Below, one piece after another: positions 31,157-39,654 of a stretch of DNA of 64,000 bases. Numbering within the stretch: position 1 is the first letter of the stretch; every line of letters begins with the position of its first letter. The notes beneath the pieces are model-generated. The model made no database searches. It saw only the letters and a list, made by a program, of their open reading frames with translations, and had not been told where the DNA came from. A program made the position numbers and the translations under genes. Source of the stretch: Streptomyces sp. CCM_MD2014 (GTDB lineage: Bacteria > Actinomycetota > Actinomycetes > Streptomycetales > Streptomycetaceae); contig NZ_CP009754.1 in NCBI RefSeq assembly GCF_000772045.1, forward strand, positions 4,526,001 through 4,590,000. Reading direction: 5' to 3'.

Positions 31157-32070
31157 GCCGTATCCCGACCGCCGATCTGGCCTGCCTCCCCCTGCTCGCC
31201 TCCGCCCTCACCAGCGCGGAACGCGGCTGGCCCGTCATCCCCCTGCACCCTCGCGCGAAGCGGCCGGCCGGGCACGCCGAACGCGACTGCCCCGGCACGG
31301 GGCGGTGTGCGGGCGGGCACCGCAAGCCCGAGCAGCGCGCCACGACCGACCCCGATCTGATCCACACGACGTGGGCGACGCGCCCGTACAACGTGGGGAT
31401 CGCGACCGGCCCGGCCGGGCTGCTGGTCGTTGACCTGGACGTGTGCAAGCCCGAAGAGCCAGAAGGAGCGCCTGACGGCGCCACTTCCTTGCAAGCGCTC
31501 TGCGAGCGCGCCGGCCAGGTACTCCCAACCACCTACCGGGTGCGGACCGCGCGAGGCGGGGAGCACCTGTACTTCACCGCCCCGGACGGGATGCGGTTGA
31601 AGTGCAGCGCGAACCGTCTCGGGCCGCACATCGATACTCGGGCGTGGGGCGGCTACGTCGTCGCCCCCGGCAGCACCACCCCCGACGGCGCCTACGAGGT
31701 GACCGATGACGCCCCCGTGGCACCGCTGCCCGGGTGGCTGGCCGAACGGCTCACCGAGCCGGACCGGCCCGCAGTCGTCCCCCTGGCGCCGGTGCGGGAT
31801 GGCACCCGGGCCGCCCGTACGGCGCTGGAGCGGGAGTGCGCGGTCATCGCCGCCACGACCGACGGCGGACGCAACAACACCCTGCACCGCAGCGCCTGCA
31901 AGATCGCCCGGTTCGTCGCGTGGGGCGACCTCCCCCGGGACGTGGCGGAGCAGGCAATCCAGGGGGCGGGGGAGTCCACGGGTCTGCCGCCGGCCGAGTG
32001 CCGCACCACCATCCGCAGCGCCATGGACTGGGTCATCACCCACGCCACCCCACGGCAGGCAGCCTCATGA
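31153..32070 (+). CDS. Bifunctional DNA primase/polymerase (prim-pol)
   Basis: This 305-aa protein has the Prim-Pol N-terminal domain fold: RGWPVIPLHPRAKRP at the start, GIATGPAGLLVVDLDV with the catalytic Asp pair (about 92-98) and GGEHLYF with the catalytic His (about 137). The C-terminal 90 residues (RNNTLHRSACKIARFV) are a helical linker seen in such primases. It probably primes replication of the excised circle with the DUF3631 protein. It overlaps its neighbours by 4 nt on both sides. Confidence 0.92.
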   Translation: MSRIPTADLACLPLLASALTSAERGWPVIPLHPRAKRPAGHAERDCPGTGRCAGGHRKPEQRATTDPDLIHTTWATRPYNVGIATGPAGLLVVDLDVCKPEEPEGAPDGATSLQALCERAGQVLPTTYRVRTARGGEHLYFTAPDGMRLKCSANRLGPHIDTRAWGGYVVAPGSTTPDGAYEVTDDAPVAPLPGWLAERLTEPDRPAVVPLAPVRDGTRAARTALERECAVIAATTDGGRNNTLHRSACKIARFVAWGDLPRDVAEQAIQGAGESTGLPPAECRTTIRSAMDWVITHATPRQAAS

Positions 32071-32486
32071 CCGGCCCCGACTCCCCCCGCCTGGATTGCC
32101 CCACCAGCCGGACCACCGGTCCGCAAGCCGCTCCACAGCCTGTGGATGCTGCGGGCGTGGGCGAGCCGAAAGGCGCCGCCCGCAAGGGCGTCGTAAGTGT
32201 CCTTTTCTCGAACCGATCCCAGATCCGGCCGGGCGTCGAGCCGACTTCGGACGCGCCCGGTATCCGGATCTTTGCTCCGCCGGTCTACCGGCACCACTAC
32301 GACGGCGCCCGCTGGTCCACGCGGCCCGGCGCCCTGCCCACCGCCGCCTACGCCTGCCGTTGTGGGCAGACCGGCACCGCCGCCGGCCCGGAGAAGGTGG
32401 CCGCGCTGGTCGCCGAGTACGACGCCCACCAGTCCGCCTGCCCCGGGGCGCCCGCCGCGCCCGCCGAAGGGAGGGATGCCGCATGA
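32067..32486 (+). CDS. Small protein with CxC..H..C motif in the replication operon
   Basis: This 139-aa protein has a disordered, Thr/Pro-rich N-terminal 60 residues and a C-terminal ordered segment (IRIFAPPVYRHHYDGARWSTR). A putative zinc site (YACRCG ... HQSAC) lies near the end. It overlaps the prim-pol gene (ATGA) and the next gene (4 nt). Conservation by position suggests a replication accessory, but no family is recognised. Confidence 0.75.
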   Translation: MTGPDSPRLDCPTSRTTGPQAAPQPVDAAGVGEPKGAARKGVVSVLFSNRSQIRPGVEPTSDAPGIRIFAPPVYRHHYDGARWSTRPGALPTAAYACRCGQTGTAAGPEKVAALVAEYDAHQSACPGAPAAPAEGRDAA

Positions 32487-33718
32487 CCGCCCCGCACACC
32501 ATCGACGGCGCCGCGCTGCTCGATGAGGTGGAAGCCTTCCACCGCCGCTTCAACGTCTTCCCCACCGAAGCCGCCTACGTCGCCGTCGCCCTGTGGGACG
32601 CACACGCCCACCTCATCGACTGCTTCGAGACCACCCCGCGGATCGCGTTCCTCTCCCCGGAGCCCGGATCGGGCAAGTCCCGCGCGCTGGAGATCGTGGA
32701 ACTCCTCACCCCCCGCCCGGTCGCCACCGTGTCCGCATCCGCCAACGCCCTCTACCGGCTGGTCGACTCCGCCGAGGGCCTGCCCACGGTGCTGTTCGAC
32801 GAGGTAGACACCATCTTCGGCCCCAAGGCCGGCGCCGACGAGGCACTGCGCGGCTTCCTGAACGCCGGATACCGGCGCATCGGCGGCGCCCTGCGCTGCG
32901 TCGGAGAAGGCTCCAACCAGAACGCGCAGGTCTTCAACTCCTACTGCGCGGTCGCCATGGCCGGACTCGGCTCACTGCCCGACACCGTCCTGACCCGCTC
33001 GGTCATCGTCCGCATGCGCAAGCGCGCCCCGAACGAGAAGGTCGAGCCCTACCGCCAACGCATCCACGAGAAGCAGGGCCACGCCCTGCGTGACCGGCTC
33101 GCCAAATGGGCCGACACCGTCCGCGACCAGGTCTCCCAAGCCTGGCCGGCCATGCCCGACGGAGTCTCCGACCGGCCCGCCGACGTGTGGGAACCCCTGC
33201 TCGCCGTCGCGGACGCGATCGGCGGCGACTGGCCCGGCCGGGCCCGCGCCGCCTGCCTGGAACTGATCAGCGCCGCCCACGACAACGACGAAGCCTCCCT
33301 CGGAGTACGGCTGCTGACCGACCTGCGCGACAAGGTATTCGGCGGCGCCGACCGGATGCCGACAGCCGCCATCATCGAATGCCTGCTGCGCATGGACGAC
33401 GCCCCCTGGGGCGACCTGGACGACAAGCCGATCAACTCCCGCACCCTCGCCCGCCTCCTCGGCCAGTACGTCACCCCGGCCAACAAGCCGATCAAACCGC
33501 GCGGCATCCGCACCCCCTCGGGCTTCCCCAAGGGCTACTACGCGGAAGACCTCACGGACGCCTGGACGCGGTACTGCCCTCCCTCCCCCGAGGAATCCGC
33601 CACGTCCGCCACGTCCGCCACACCGCAGGTCAACAGGGGTGAATCCGTGGCGGATACCGCCACACCCATCCGCCACATGTCTGCGGAAGCCGCCACACAG
33701 CCCACCCTCGCCCACTGA
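32483..33718 (+). CDS. DUF3631 helicase-like ATPase
   Basis: This 411-aa protein has Walker A SPEPGSGKS at about 58-66, Walker B FDEVDTIF at about 106 and an arginine-rich sensor region (RSVIVRMRKR). The C-terminal part matches DUF3631 with a WPGRARAACLELI segment and a YAEDLTDAWTRY winged-helix end. In AICEs the prim-pol plus DUF3631 pair forms the replication initiator/helicase. The last 40 codons run into a CCGCCAC repeat field, so the gene end doubles as a cis site. Confidence 0.9.
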   Translation: MTAPHTIDGAALLDEVEAFHRRFNVFPTEAAYVAVALWDAHAHLIDCFETTPRIAFLSPEPGSGKSRALEIVELLTPRPVATVSASANALYRLVDSAEGLPTVLFDEVDTIFGPKAGADEALRGFLNAGYRRIGGALRCVGEGSNQNAQVFNSYCAVAMAGLGSLPDTVLTRSVIVRMRKRAPNEKVEPYRQRIHEKQGHALRDRLAKWADTVRDQVSQAWPAMPDGVSDRPADVWEPLLAVADAIGGDWPGRARAACLELISAAHDNDEASLGVRLLTDLRDKVFGGADRMPTAAIIECLLRMDDAPWGDLDDKPINSRTLARLLGQYVTPANKPIKPRGIRTPSGFPKGYYAEDLTDAWTRYCPPSPEESATSATSATPQVNRGESVADTATPIRHMSAEAATQPTLAH

Positions 33719-33844
33719 CCGGAGCAGACGCCCCAGTGCCGCCCCACCCTGCGGGGTGTGGCGGCACCTATCCGCCACAACACCGCTATCCGCCACACGA
33801 TCAAGTCTCTGACCTGCGATGTGGCGGCGTGGCGGACGTGGCGG
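33597..33844. repeat. CCGCCAC/GTGGCGG repeat field (candidate replication origin)
   Basis: Thirteen copies of the 7-mer occur in 248 bp. Eight read CCGCCAC (33597, 33606, 33615, 33657, 33670, 33690, 33772, 33790) and five read GTGGCGG (33647, 33758, 33821, 33829, 33838). Several are paired as inverted repeats. They start in the 3' end of the DUF3631 gene and fill the space before xis. Confidence 0.65.
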
Positions 33845-33916
33845 ATCTCCCGGAAGAGACAGCGAGGCATCCCCCAATCCATCCGGCATCACAGTCAGAC
33901 AAGGAGTGCCCCATCC

Positions 33917-34135
33917 ATGGACACGTCCCAGCTCCCTGAAGCCGCGGACTCCACCCTCGTTCTTCTGACCGTTGAGGAGGCGGCTCGACGCCTCTGCATC
34001 GGCCGCACCACCTGCTATCAGCTCATCCGCTCCGGAGAGCTGGAATCCATCCCGGTCGGCAGCTTGCGCCGCGTCCCTGCCGACGCCCCCGCCGCGTACG
34101 TGGCCCGCCGGCGTGCTGAGCAGCGCGCCGCCTGA
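33917..34135 (+). CDS. xis: Excisionase (MerR-like HTH, Xis)
   Basis: This 72-aa protein has a helix-turn-helix LTVEEAARRLCIGRTTCYQLIRSG and a basic tail (AYVARRRAEQRAA). It fits the helix_turn_helix_17/excisionase family that directs element excision together with the integrase. The ATG at 33917 follows AAGGAG. It lies 76 bp upstream of int, with a terminator hairpin in between. Confidence 0.92.
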   Translation: MDTSQLPEAADSTLVLLTVEEAARRLCIGRTTCYQLIRSGELESIPVGSLRRVPADAPAAYVARRRAEQRAA

Positions 34136-34143
34136 TCCCCACT

Positions 34144-34176
34144 CGGAGCGCCGCCCAGACATTGGGCGGCGCTCCG
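34144..34176 (+). terminator. Terminator between xis and int
   Basis: A perfect 14-bp stem (CGGAGCGCCGCCCA / TGGGCGGCGCTCCG) with loop GACAT lies 36 bp before the int start. It would reduce int expression from xis transcription. Confidence 0.8.
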
Positions 34177-34211
34177 ATCCGTCTACCTCGCACCGACCGG
34201 AGGAACTGCCA

Positions 34212-35492
34212 GTGGCAGAGGAGAAAAAGCGCACCCGCCGTGCCAACGGTGAATCGGCCATCTACCTGGGCAAGGACGGACGCTGGCACGCCCGTGTGCC
34301 CATGGGTTACAAGGACGACGGATCGCCCTACCGCCGACACCTGACGCGCCCCACGCGCAAGGAGCTGGTGGACGAGGTCCGACGACTGGAGAAGCAGCGC
34401 GACGAGGGGTCCGCTCGGCAGCCCGGCAAGCCGTGGATGGTCGCGAAGTGGCTTGAGCACTGGGTCGAGAACATCGCCAAGCCCGTCGTGAGCGAGAACA
34501 CGTACGCCGGATACGAGGTGGCAGTCCGGGTGCACCTGGTGCCGGGCATCGGCCGGCACCGCATCGACCGCCTGGAGCCAGAGCACCTGGAGAGCCTGTA
34601 CCGCCGGATGCAGAGCGCCGGCAGCAAGGCGGGCACCGCGCACCAGGCTCACCGGACCGCGCGTACGGCCCTGGGGGAAGCTGTGCGGCGCGGTCACGCG
34701 GCGAAGAACGCTGCTGCGCTCGCGAAGCCTCCCCGGATGGAAGAGGACGAGAACGAGGTAGAGCCCTACTCAGTCGACGAGGTGCAGAGTCTCCTGCTCG
34801 AAGTGAACAAGCGCCGGAACAGTGCCCGCTGGATGCTGGCACTGGCGCTGGGGTTGCGGCAGGGGGAGACGCTCGGCCTGCGGTGGTCAGACGTGGACCT
34901 GGACAACGAGTACCTGAAGCTTCGCCGGAACCGGTTGCGGCCGAAGTACGAGCACGGGTGTGGCGAGGCGGCCCCGTGCGGCCGGAAGGCGGGCTACTGC
35001 CCGGCCCGGGTGCAGGTGCGGCGCGAGACGAAGAACACTAAGTCACGCGCCGGGCGCCGCGCTGTGCCCCTTCCCGGCCCGCTGGTCGTGATGCTCCGCT
35101 CCCACCGGGAGGCACAGGCCCGGGAGCGTGCGGCGGCCGGGAACCTGTGGACCGAGTCCGAGTACGTGTTCACCAAGCCGTTGGGCGGGCCGCTCAGTCC
35201 GAACACGGACTACCACGACTGGAAGCGGCTGCTGGAAGACGCCGGCGTCCGGGACGGGCGTCTGCACGACGCAAGGCACACGGCGGGGACCGTGCTGATG
35301 CTGCTCGGGGTCCCGGACCGGGTCATTGACCAGATCATGGGTTGGGAGCCGGGCGGCGCCGCTCGGATGCGAGCGCGGTACCTGCACGTGACCGATCCCA
35401 TGCTCAAGGAAGCGGCGCGGAAGATCTCGCACGCCATCTGGGGACCACCGGGAAACCTCGCTGTGGACAAAGACCAGGACAACGAGGCGTAG
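34212..35492 (+). CDS. int: Tyrosine recombinase integrase
   Basis: This 426-aa protein has an N-terminal arm-binding region (about 1-60, with ESAIYLGKDGRWHARVPMG), a SAM-like core-binding domain (about 80-165) and a catalytic domain. The catalytic domain has the first Arg in LGLRQGETLGLRW (about 215), HDARHT (about 351) and the nucleophile Tyr in RYLHV (about 390). A Cys-rich insertion (CGEAAPCGRKAGYC) is common in streptomycete integrases. The GTG at 34212 follows GGAGG. It lies next to attR, and the last codons overlap putative arm sites. Confidence 0.96.
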   Translation: MAEEKKRTRRANGESAIYLGKDGRWHARVPMGYKDDGSPYRRHLTRPTRKELVDEVRRLEKQRDEGSARQPGKPWMVAKWLEHWVENIAKPVVSENTYAGYEVAVRVHLVPGIGRHRIDRLEPEHLESLYRRMQSAGSKAGTAHQAHRTARTALGEAVRRGHAAKNAAALAKPPRMEEDENEVEPYSVDEVQSLLLEVNKRRNSARWMLALALGLRQGETLGLRWSDVDLDNEYLKLRRNRLRPKYEHGCGEAAPCGRKAGYCPARVQVRRETKNTKSRAGRRAVPLPGPLVVMLRSHREAQARERAAAGNLWTESEYVFTKPLGGPLSPNTDYHDWKRLLEDAGVRDGRLHDARHTAGTVLMLLGVPDRVIDQIMGWEPGGAARMRARYLHVTDPMLKEAARKISHAIWGPPGNLAVDKDQDNEA

Positions 35493-35501
35493 GGACAACG
35501 A
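35465..35501 (+). other. Putative integrase arm-type sites, right end
   Basis: GGACAAAGA (35465), GGACAACGA (35477) and GGACAACGA (35493) lie at the end of int and just after it. The first two share the 12-bp spacing of the left-end pair. Confidence 0.45.
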
Positions 35502-35533
35502 CGAAGGGCCCCCTGTTTCCAGGGGGCCCTTCG
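35502..35533. terminator. Terminator shared by int and tRNA-Ser(GGA)
   Basis: A perfect 14-bp stem (CGAAGGGCCCCCTG / CAGGGGGCCCTTCG). The 3' arm overlaps attR; the 5' arm is element DNA and differs from the chromosomal version at the left end. Confidence 0.85.
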
Positions 35534-35610
35534 ACATCGTGCCCGGTGAGGCACTGGCGGAGGATACGAGATTCGAACTCGTGAGGGGTTGCCCCCAACA
35601 CGCTTTCCAA
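35523..35610. repeat. attR (88-bp direct repeat)
   Basis: Identical to 18336-18423. Here it joins the chromosomal 5' part of the tRNA and restores the gene. Confidence 0.96.
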
Positions 35611-35642
35611 GCGTGCGCCCTAGGCCTCTAGGCGAATCCTCC
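35558..35642 (-). tRNA. tRNA-Ser(GGA), AICE integration target
   Basis: The 85-nt cloverleaf has acceptor stem GGAGGAT/ATCCTCC with discriminator G, anticodon loop CTTGGAA (anticodon GGA), a long variable arm and T-loop TTCGAAT. The 3' part from the anticodon loop on is element DNA, while 35611-35642 is chromosomal. Confidence 0.97.
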
Positions 35643-35716
35643 GCCGAGAACATTACATGACGTCGGGGAGTGCTTGCGAACTCGTTCCGAGGGCCCCGCA
35701 TCGGGTAACGTGTGGC

Positions 35717-35807
35717 CCAGCCCCTCACGCGGCGCTATCTGACTGAACTCCCCCAGGGCCGGAAGGCAGCAAGGGTAGGTCGGCTCTGGCGGGTGCGTGG
35801 GGGGCGT
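35717..35807 (+). ncRNA. ffs: Signal recognition particle RNA (scRNA / 4.5S)
   Basis: The conserved SRP core GGGCCGGAAGGCAGCAAGGG is present, flanked by CCCAGG/TCTGG and GTAGGTC. The ends pair as GCCCCTCACGC with GCGTGGGGGGC. It lies just before dnaX, as in other actinomycetes. The ends are approximate. Confidence 0.93.
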
Positions 35808-35857
35808 CTCGTTTGCGGGCGGTCCGGTTGTCGGTGGGCGCCTATAACCTCGTATGC

Positions 35858-38236
35858 GTGTCGTCTCTCGCGCTCTACCGCCGTTACCGCCCGGAGTCCT
35901 TCGCCGAGGTCATCGGGCAGGGGCATGTCACCGACCCGCTGCAGCAGGCGCTGCGGAACAACCGGGTCAATCACGCGTACCTGTTCAGCGGTCCGCGCGG
36001 CTGTGGCAAGACGACCAGCGCCCGGATCCTGGCGCGCTGTCTGAACTGCGAGCAGGGCCCGACGCCGACGCCGTGCGGCGAGTGCCAGTCCTGCCGCGAC
36101 CTCGCGCGCAACGGGCCGGGCTCCATCGACGTCATCGAGATCGACGCCGCCTCGCACGGAGGTGTGGACGACGCCCGCGACCTGCGGGAGAAGGCCTTCT
36201 TCGGTCCCGCCTCGAGCCGGTACAAGATCTACATCATCGACGAGGCCCACATGGTCTCCCCGCAGGGCTTCAACGCCCTGCTGAAGGTCGTCGAGGAGCC
36301 GCCGGAGCACCTCAAGTTCATCTTCGCGACCACCGAGCCCGAGAAGGTCATCGGGACCATCCGGTCGCGGACCCATCACTACCCCTTCCGGCTCGTGCCG
36401 CCCGGCACCCTGCGCGACTACCTCGCCGAGGTGTGCGGCAGGGAGGGCATCGCGGTGGAGGAGGGTGTGCTGCCGCTCGTGGTGCGGGCCGGCGCGGGGT
36501 CCGTGCGTGACTCCATGTCCGTCATGGACCAGCTGCTCGCGGGCGCCGGTGCCGACGGTGTGACGTACGACATGACGACCGCCCTGCTCGGCTACACGGA
36601 CGGTTCGCTGCTCGACTCGGTCGTCGAGGCCTTCGTCTCGGGGGACGGCTCCGCCGCCTTCGGGGTCGTGGACCGGGTGATCGAGGGAGGCAACGACCCG
36701 CGGCGGTTCGTCACCGACCTGCTGGAGCGCCTGCGTGACCTGGTGATCCTCGCCGCCGTGCCCGACGCCGCGGAGAAGGGGCTCATCGACGCCCCCGCCG
36801 ACGTCGTCGAGCGGATGCAGGCCCAGGCCCGGTCCTTCGGCGCGGCCGAGCTGAGCCGTGCGGCCGACATCGTGAACGAGGGGCTCACCGAGATGCGCGG
36901 CGCCCATTCGCCGCGCCTCCAGCTGGAGCTGATCTGTGCCCGCGTGATGCTGCCCGCCGCGTACGGCGACGAGCGGTCCGTGATGGCCCGCCTGGACCGG
37001 ATCGAGCGCGGGGTGCAGTTCTCGGCCGGTGCGGGTGCACCCGCCATGGGGTACACGCCCGGGCCCGAGGCGCATGCCGGTGCGGGGGGCGTGGCGCCCG
37101 CCGGGGCTCCGCTGCCGCCGGGCGGCGGACCCGCCGCGGCCCGTGCGGCGGTACGGGGGCAGGGCGCCGGCGCGCCAAGCGGTGGCCCGGGCGGCGGCTC
37201 GTCCTCCGGTGCTGCTCCCAGCGTTGCTCCCGGTGCCGGTGCCGGTGCCGGTGCCGGTGCCGGTGCCGGGGCCGGGTCCTCGGCCGACGCGGGTGGCCGT
37301 TCCGCCGAGGGCGGGCCCGCGCAGGCCGCGCCTTCTTCCGCCGCCGGCGGTCCCGCGGCTTCCCCCGCGCCTGCCGCCGCTCCTGCTCCCGCTCCCGCTT
37401 CCGCTTCCGGTTCGGCGCCGGCTCCCGGTGCCTGGCCGACCGCGGCTCCCGCCGGTGGTGGGCGCCGCCCCGGCGGATGGCCCACGGCGGCCCCCGCGGG
37501 GGGCGGGCAGTCCCGGACACCGGCCGCTCCCAGCCCCTCGGCCGGCCCCTCCGCGACTCCGGCCCCGGCTGCCGCTCCGGCCGGTCCCGCGCCCGCCTCT
37601 CCGCCGCCGGGCGCTCCCGGGATCGACCCCCGCACGATCTGGCCCAACATCCTGGAGGCGGTCAAGAACCGCCGCCGGTTCACCTGGATCCTGCTCAGCC
37701 AGAACGCTCAGGTGACCGGCTTCGACGGCACCTCCCTCCAGCTCGGCTTCGTCAACGCCGGCGCCCGGGACAACTTCGTCAGCAGCGGCAGCGAGGACGT
37801 GCTGCGGCAGGCCCTGGCCGAGCAGTTCAACGTGCAGTGGAAGATCGACGCGGTCGTCGATCCCTCCGGCGGCTCGGCGCCTCCCTCCGGTGTGGGCCCG
37901 TCCGGCCCCTCGGGACCCTCCGGTGGCTACGGCGGCGGAGGCGGCTTCGGCGGCGGTGGCGGTTTCGGCGGGGGCGCGCCCGCACAGCGGCCGTCGGCGC
38001 CCGCGTCCCCGTCCGCGCCCGCCGCCCCGTCCGCGACCCCCGCTCCGGCTCCGGCGTCCGCTCCGGCCGCCGCCCCCGCGCCCCGGCCCTCGGCACCCGA
38101 GCCGCCCCCGGTCTCCCCCGAGGACGACATCCCCGAGGACGACGACCCGGACCTCGACGAGTCGGCGCTCTCCGGCAAGGAACTGCTGGTCCGCGAACTG
38201 GGCGCGACGGTGGTCGAGGAGATCGCCAACGAGTGA
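35858..38236 (+). CDS. dnaX: DNA polymerase III subunit gamma/tau
   Basis: This 792-aa clamp-loader ATPase has the Walker A GPRGCGKTTS (about 45-54), a four-Cys zinc module (CLNCEQGPTPTPCGECQSC, about 64-82) and IIDEAHM (about 126). AAA+ domains run to about 375. A Pro/Ala/Gly linker follows (about 390-590, encoded partly by six tandem GGTGCC at 37232-37267), then a tau domain IV/V-like region (IWPNILEAVKNRRRFTW) and an acidic end. The GTG at 35858 follows a TATAAC -10 box by 9 nt, so the mRNA is probably leaderless. Confidence 0.96.
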   Translation: MSSLALYRRYRPESFAEVIGQGHVTDPLQQALRNNRVNHAYLFSGPRGCGKTTSARILARCLNCEQGPTPTPCGECQSCRDLARNGPGSIDVIEIDAASHGGVDDARDLREKAFFGPASSRYKIYIIDEAHMVSPQGFNALLKVVEEPPEHLKFIFATTEPEKVIGTIRSRTHHYPFRLVPPGTLRDYLAEVCGREGIAVEEGVLPLVVRAGAGSVRDSMSVMDQLLAGAGADGVTYDMTTALLGYTDGSLLDSVVEAFVSGDGSAAFGVVDRVIEGGNDPRRFVTDLLERLRDLVILAAVPDAAEKGLIDAPADVVERMQAQARSFGAAELSRAADIVNEGLTEMRGAHSPRLQLELICARVMLPAAYGDERSVMARLDRIERGVQFSAGAGAPAMGYTPGPEAHAGAGGVAPAGAPLPPGGGPAAARAAVRGQGAGAPSGGPGGGSSSGAAPSVAPGAGAGAGAGAGAGAGSSADAGGRSAEGGPAQAAPSSAAGGPAASPAPAAAPAPAPASASGSAPAPGAWPTAAPAGGGRRPGGWPTAAPAGGGQSRTPAAPSPSAGPSATPAPAAAPAGPAPASPPPGAPGIDPRTIWPNILEAVKNRRRFTWILLSQNAQVTGFDGTSLQLGFVNAGARDNFVSSGSEDVLRQALAEQFNVQWKIDAVVDPSGGSAPPSGVGPSGPSGPSGGYGGGGGFGGGGGFGGGAPAQRPSAPASPSAPAAPSATPAPAPASAPAAAPAPRPSAPEPPPVSPEDDIPEDDDPDLDESALSGKELLVRELGATVVEEIANE

Positions 38237-38343
38237 CCGCCCGAGCCGTGCGCTCGGCCTGGAGGAAGCCACAAGCATGCGCGGCCGGTCCCTTCGGAAG
38301 CCCGCACAAACCGCGGCGGCCCGTTCCCATTAGGCTTCACCCC

Positions 38344-39594
38344 GTGAAGGTCCTTGTCATCGGCGGCGGCGCCCGCGAACACGCCCTGTGCCGTTCCCTG
38401 TCCCTCGACCCCGACGTCACCGCGCTGCACTGCGCACCCGGCAACGCCGGTATCGCCGAGGTCGCCGAACTGCACCAGGTCGACGCCCTCGACGGCGCGG
38501 CCGTCACCGCGCTCGCCACCCGGCTCGGCGCCGAGCTGGTCGTCGTGGGACCCGAGGCGCCGCTGGTCGCCGGGGTCGCCGACGCCGTCCGCGAGGCGGG
38601 CATCCCGGTCTTCGGGCCGTCGGGGGAGGCGGCGCGGCTGGAGGGCTCCAAGGCCTTCGCCAAGGACGTGATGGCCGCCGCGGGCGTGCCCACGGCCCGT
38701 TCCTACGTCTGCACGACCCCCGACGAGGTCGACGCGGCCCTCGCCGCCTTCGGCGCGCCCTACGTCGTCAAGGACGACGGGCTGGCCGCGGGCAAGGGCG
38801 TCGTCGTCACCGACGACGTCGAGGCGGCCCGCGCCCACGCGAACGCCTGCGACCGCGTCGTCGTCGAGGAGTACCTGGACGGCCCCGAGGTCTCCCTCTT
38901 CGCGATCACCGACGGCGAGAACGTACGCCCGCTCCAGCCCGCCCAGGACTTCAAGCGCGCCCTCGACGGCGACGAGGGCCCGAACACCGGCGGCATGGGC
39001 GCGTACTCGCCGCTGCCCTGGGCCGACCCGAAGCTGGTCGACGAGGTCGTGCAGAGCGTGCTCCAGCCGACCGTCGACGAGCTGCGCCGGCGCGGCACAC
39101 CGTTCTCGGGTCTTCTCTACGCGGGGCTCGCGATCACCTCGCGCGGCGTGCGCGTGATCGAGTTCAACGCCCGTTTCGGCGACCCCGAGACCCAGGTCGT
39201 GCTGGCCCGTCTGAAGACCCCGCTCGCCGGTCTGCTGATGGCCGCCGCCACCGGCAACCTCGCCGACCTGGAGCCGCTGCGCTGGAGCGACGAGGCGGCC
39301 GTCACCGTGGTCGTCGCCTCCCACAACTACCCCGGCACCCCGCGCACCGGCGACCCGATCACCGGCCTCGACGAGGTGGCCGCCCAGGACGCCCCGCACG
39401 CCTACGTCCTGCACGCCGGCACTCGCGCCGAGGGCGACGCCGTCGTCAGCGCCGGGGGCCGCGTCCTGTCCGTCACGGCCACCGGCGCCGACCTCACGGA
39501 GGCCCGCGACCGTGCCTACCGGGCCGTCGCCCGCATCGGCCTCGACGGCTCGCAGCACCGCACCGACATCGCGGCGAAGGCGGCGGGCGCGTAA
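38344..39594 (+). CDS. purD: Phosphoribosylamine-glycine ligase (GAR synthetase)
   Basis: This 416-aa ATP-grasp enzyme makes GAR from phosphoribosylamine, glycine and ATP (step 2 of IMP synthesis). It begins MKVLVIGGGAREHALC. It has the ATP-binding KDDGLAAGKGVVV, GPNTGGMGAYSP and EFNARFGDPETQ signatures. The GTG at 38344 is preceded by TAGGCT at -10 spacing and no SD, so it is likely leaderless. It lies 107 bp after dnaX and has a strong terminator, so it probably forms its own unit. Confidence 0.97.
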   Translation: MKVLVIGGGAREHALCRSLSLDPDVTALHCAPGNAGIAEVAELHQVDALDGAAVTALATRLGAELVVVGPEAPLVAGVADAVREAGIPVFGPSGEAARLEGSKAFAKDVMAAAGVPTARSYVCTTPDEVDAALAAFGAPYVVKDDGLAAGKGVVVTDDVEAARAHANACDRVVVEEYLDGPEVSLFAITDGENVRPLQPAQDFKRALDGDEGPNTGGMGAYSPLPWADPKLVDEVVQSVLQPTVDELRRRGTPFSGLLYAGLAITSRGVRVIEFNARFGDPETQVVLARLKTPLAGLLMAAATGNLADLEPLRWSDEAAVTVVVASHNYPGTPRTGDPITGLDEVAAQDAPHAYVLHAGTRAEGDAVVSAGGRVLSVTATGADLTEARDRAYRAVARIGLDGSQHRTDIAAKAAGA

Positions 39595-39624
39595 CCCTCG
39601 CCTTCCCGGTCACCGGATCCGACG

Positions 39625-39654
39625 GGCCCCGGCTCCCTCCCAGGAGCCGGGGCC
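39625..39654 (+). terminator. Terminator after purD
   Basis: A perfect 12-bp stem (GGCCCCGGCTCC / GGAGCCGGGGCC) with a 6-nt loop. Confidence 0.85.

Larger units (their letters stand above)
18336..35610. mobile_element. AICE (pSAM2-type integrative conjugative element) in tRNA-Ser(GGA)
   Basis: This 17.3-kb element is flanked by identical 88-bp repeats, one of which lies inside the intact tRNA. It has the complete AICE gene set: tyrosine integrase and excisionase beside attR, prim-pol replication genes, FtsK-like TraB with spread genes, and Nudix plus GntR control genes. Transfer in this class is double-stranded and needs only TraB. The tRNA is rebuilt by the element's copy of its 3' end. The leftmost 2.5 kb is cargo with noticeably lower GC and different codon choice. 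All essential genes look intact, so excision is plausible. Confidence 0.95.

Noticed and set aside
35858..38236. Programmed frameshift in dnaX to make a short gamma subunit
   Set aside because: No A-rich slippery heptamer with a downstream hairpin is seen near the end of the AAA+ region, so only the full-length product is supported.
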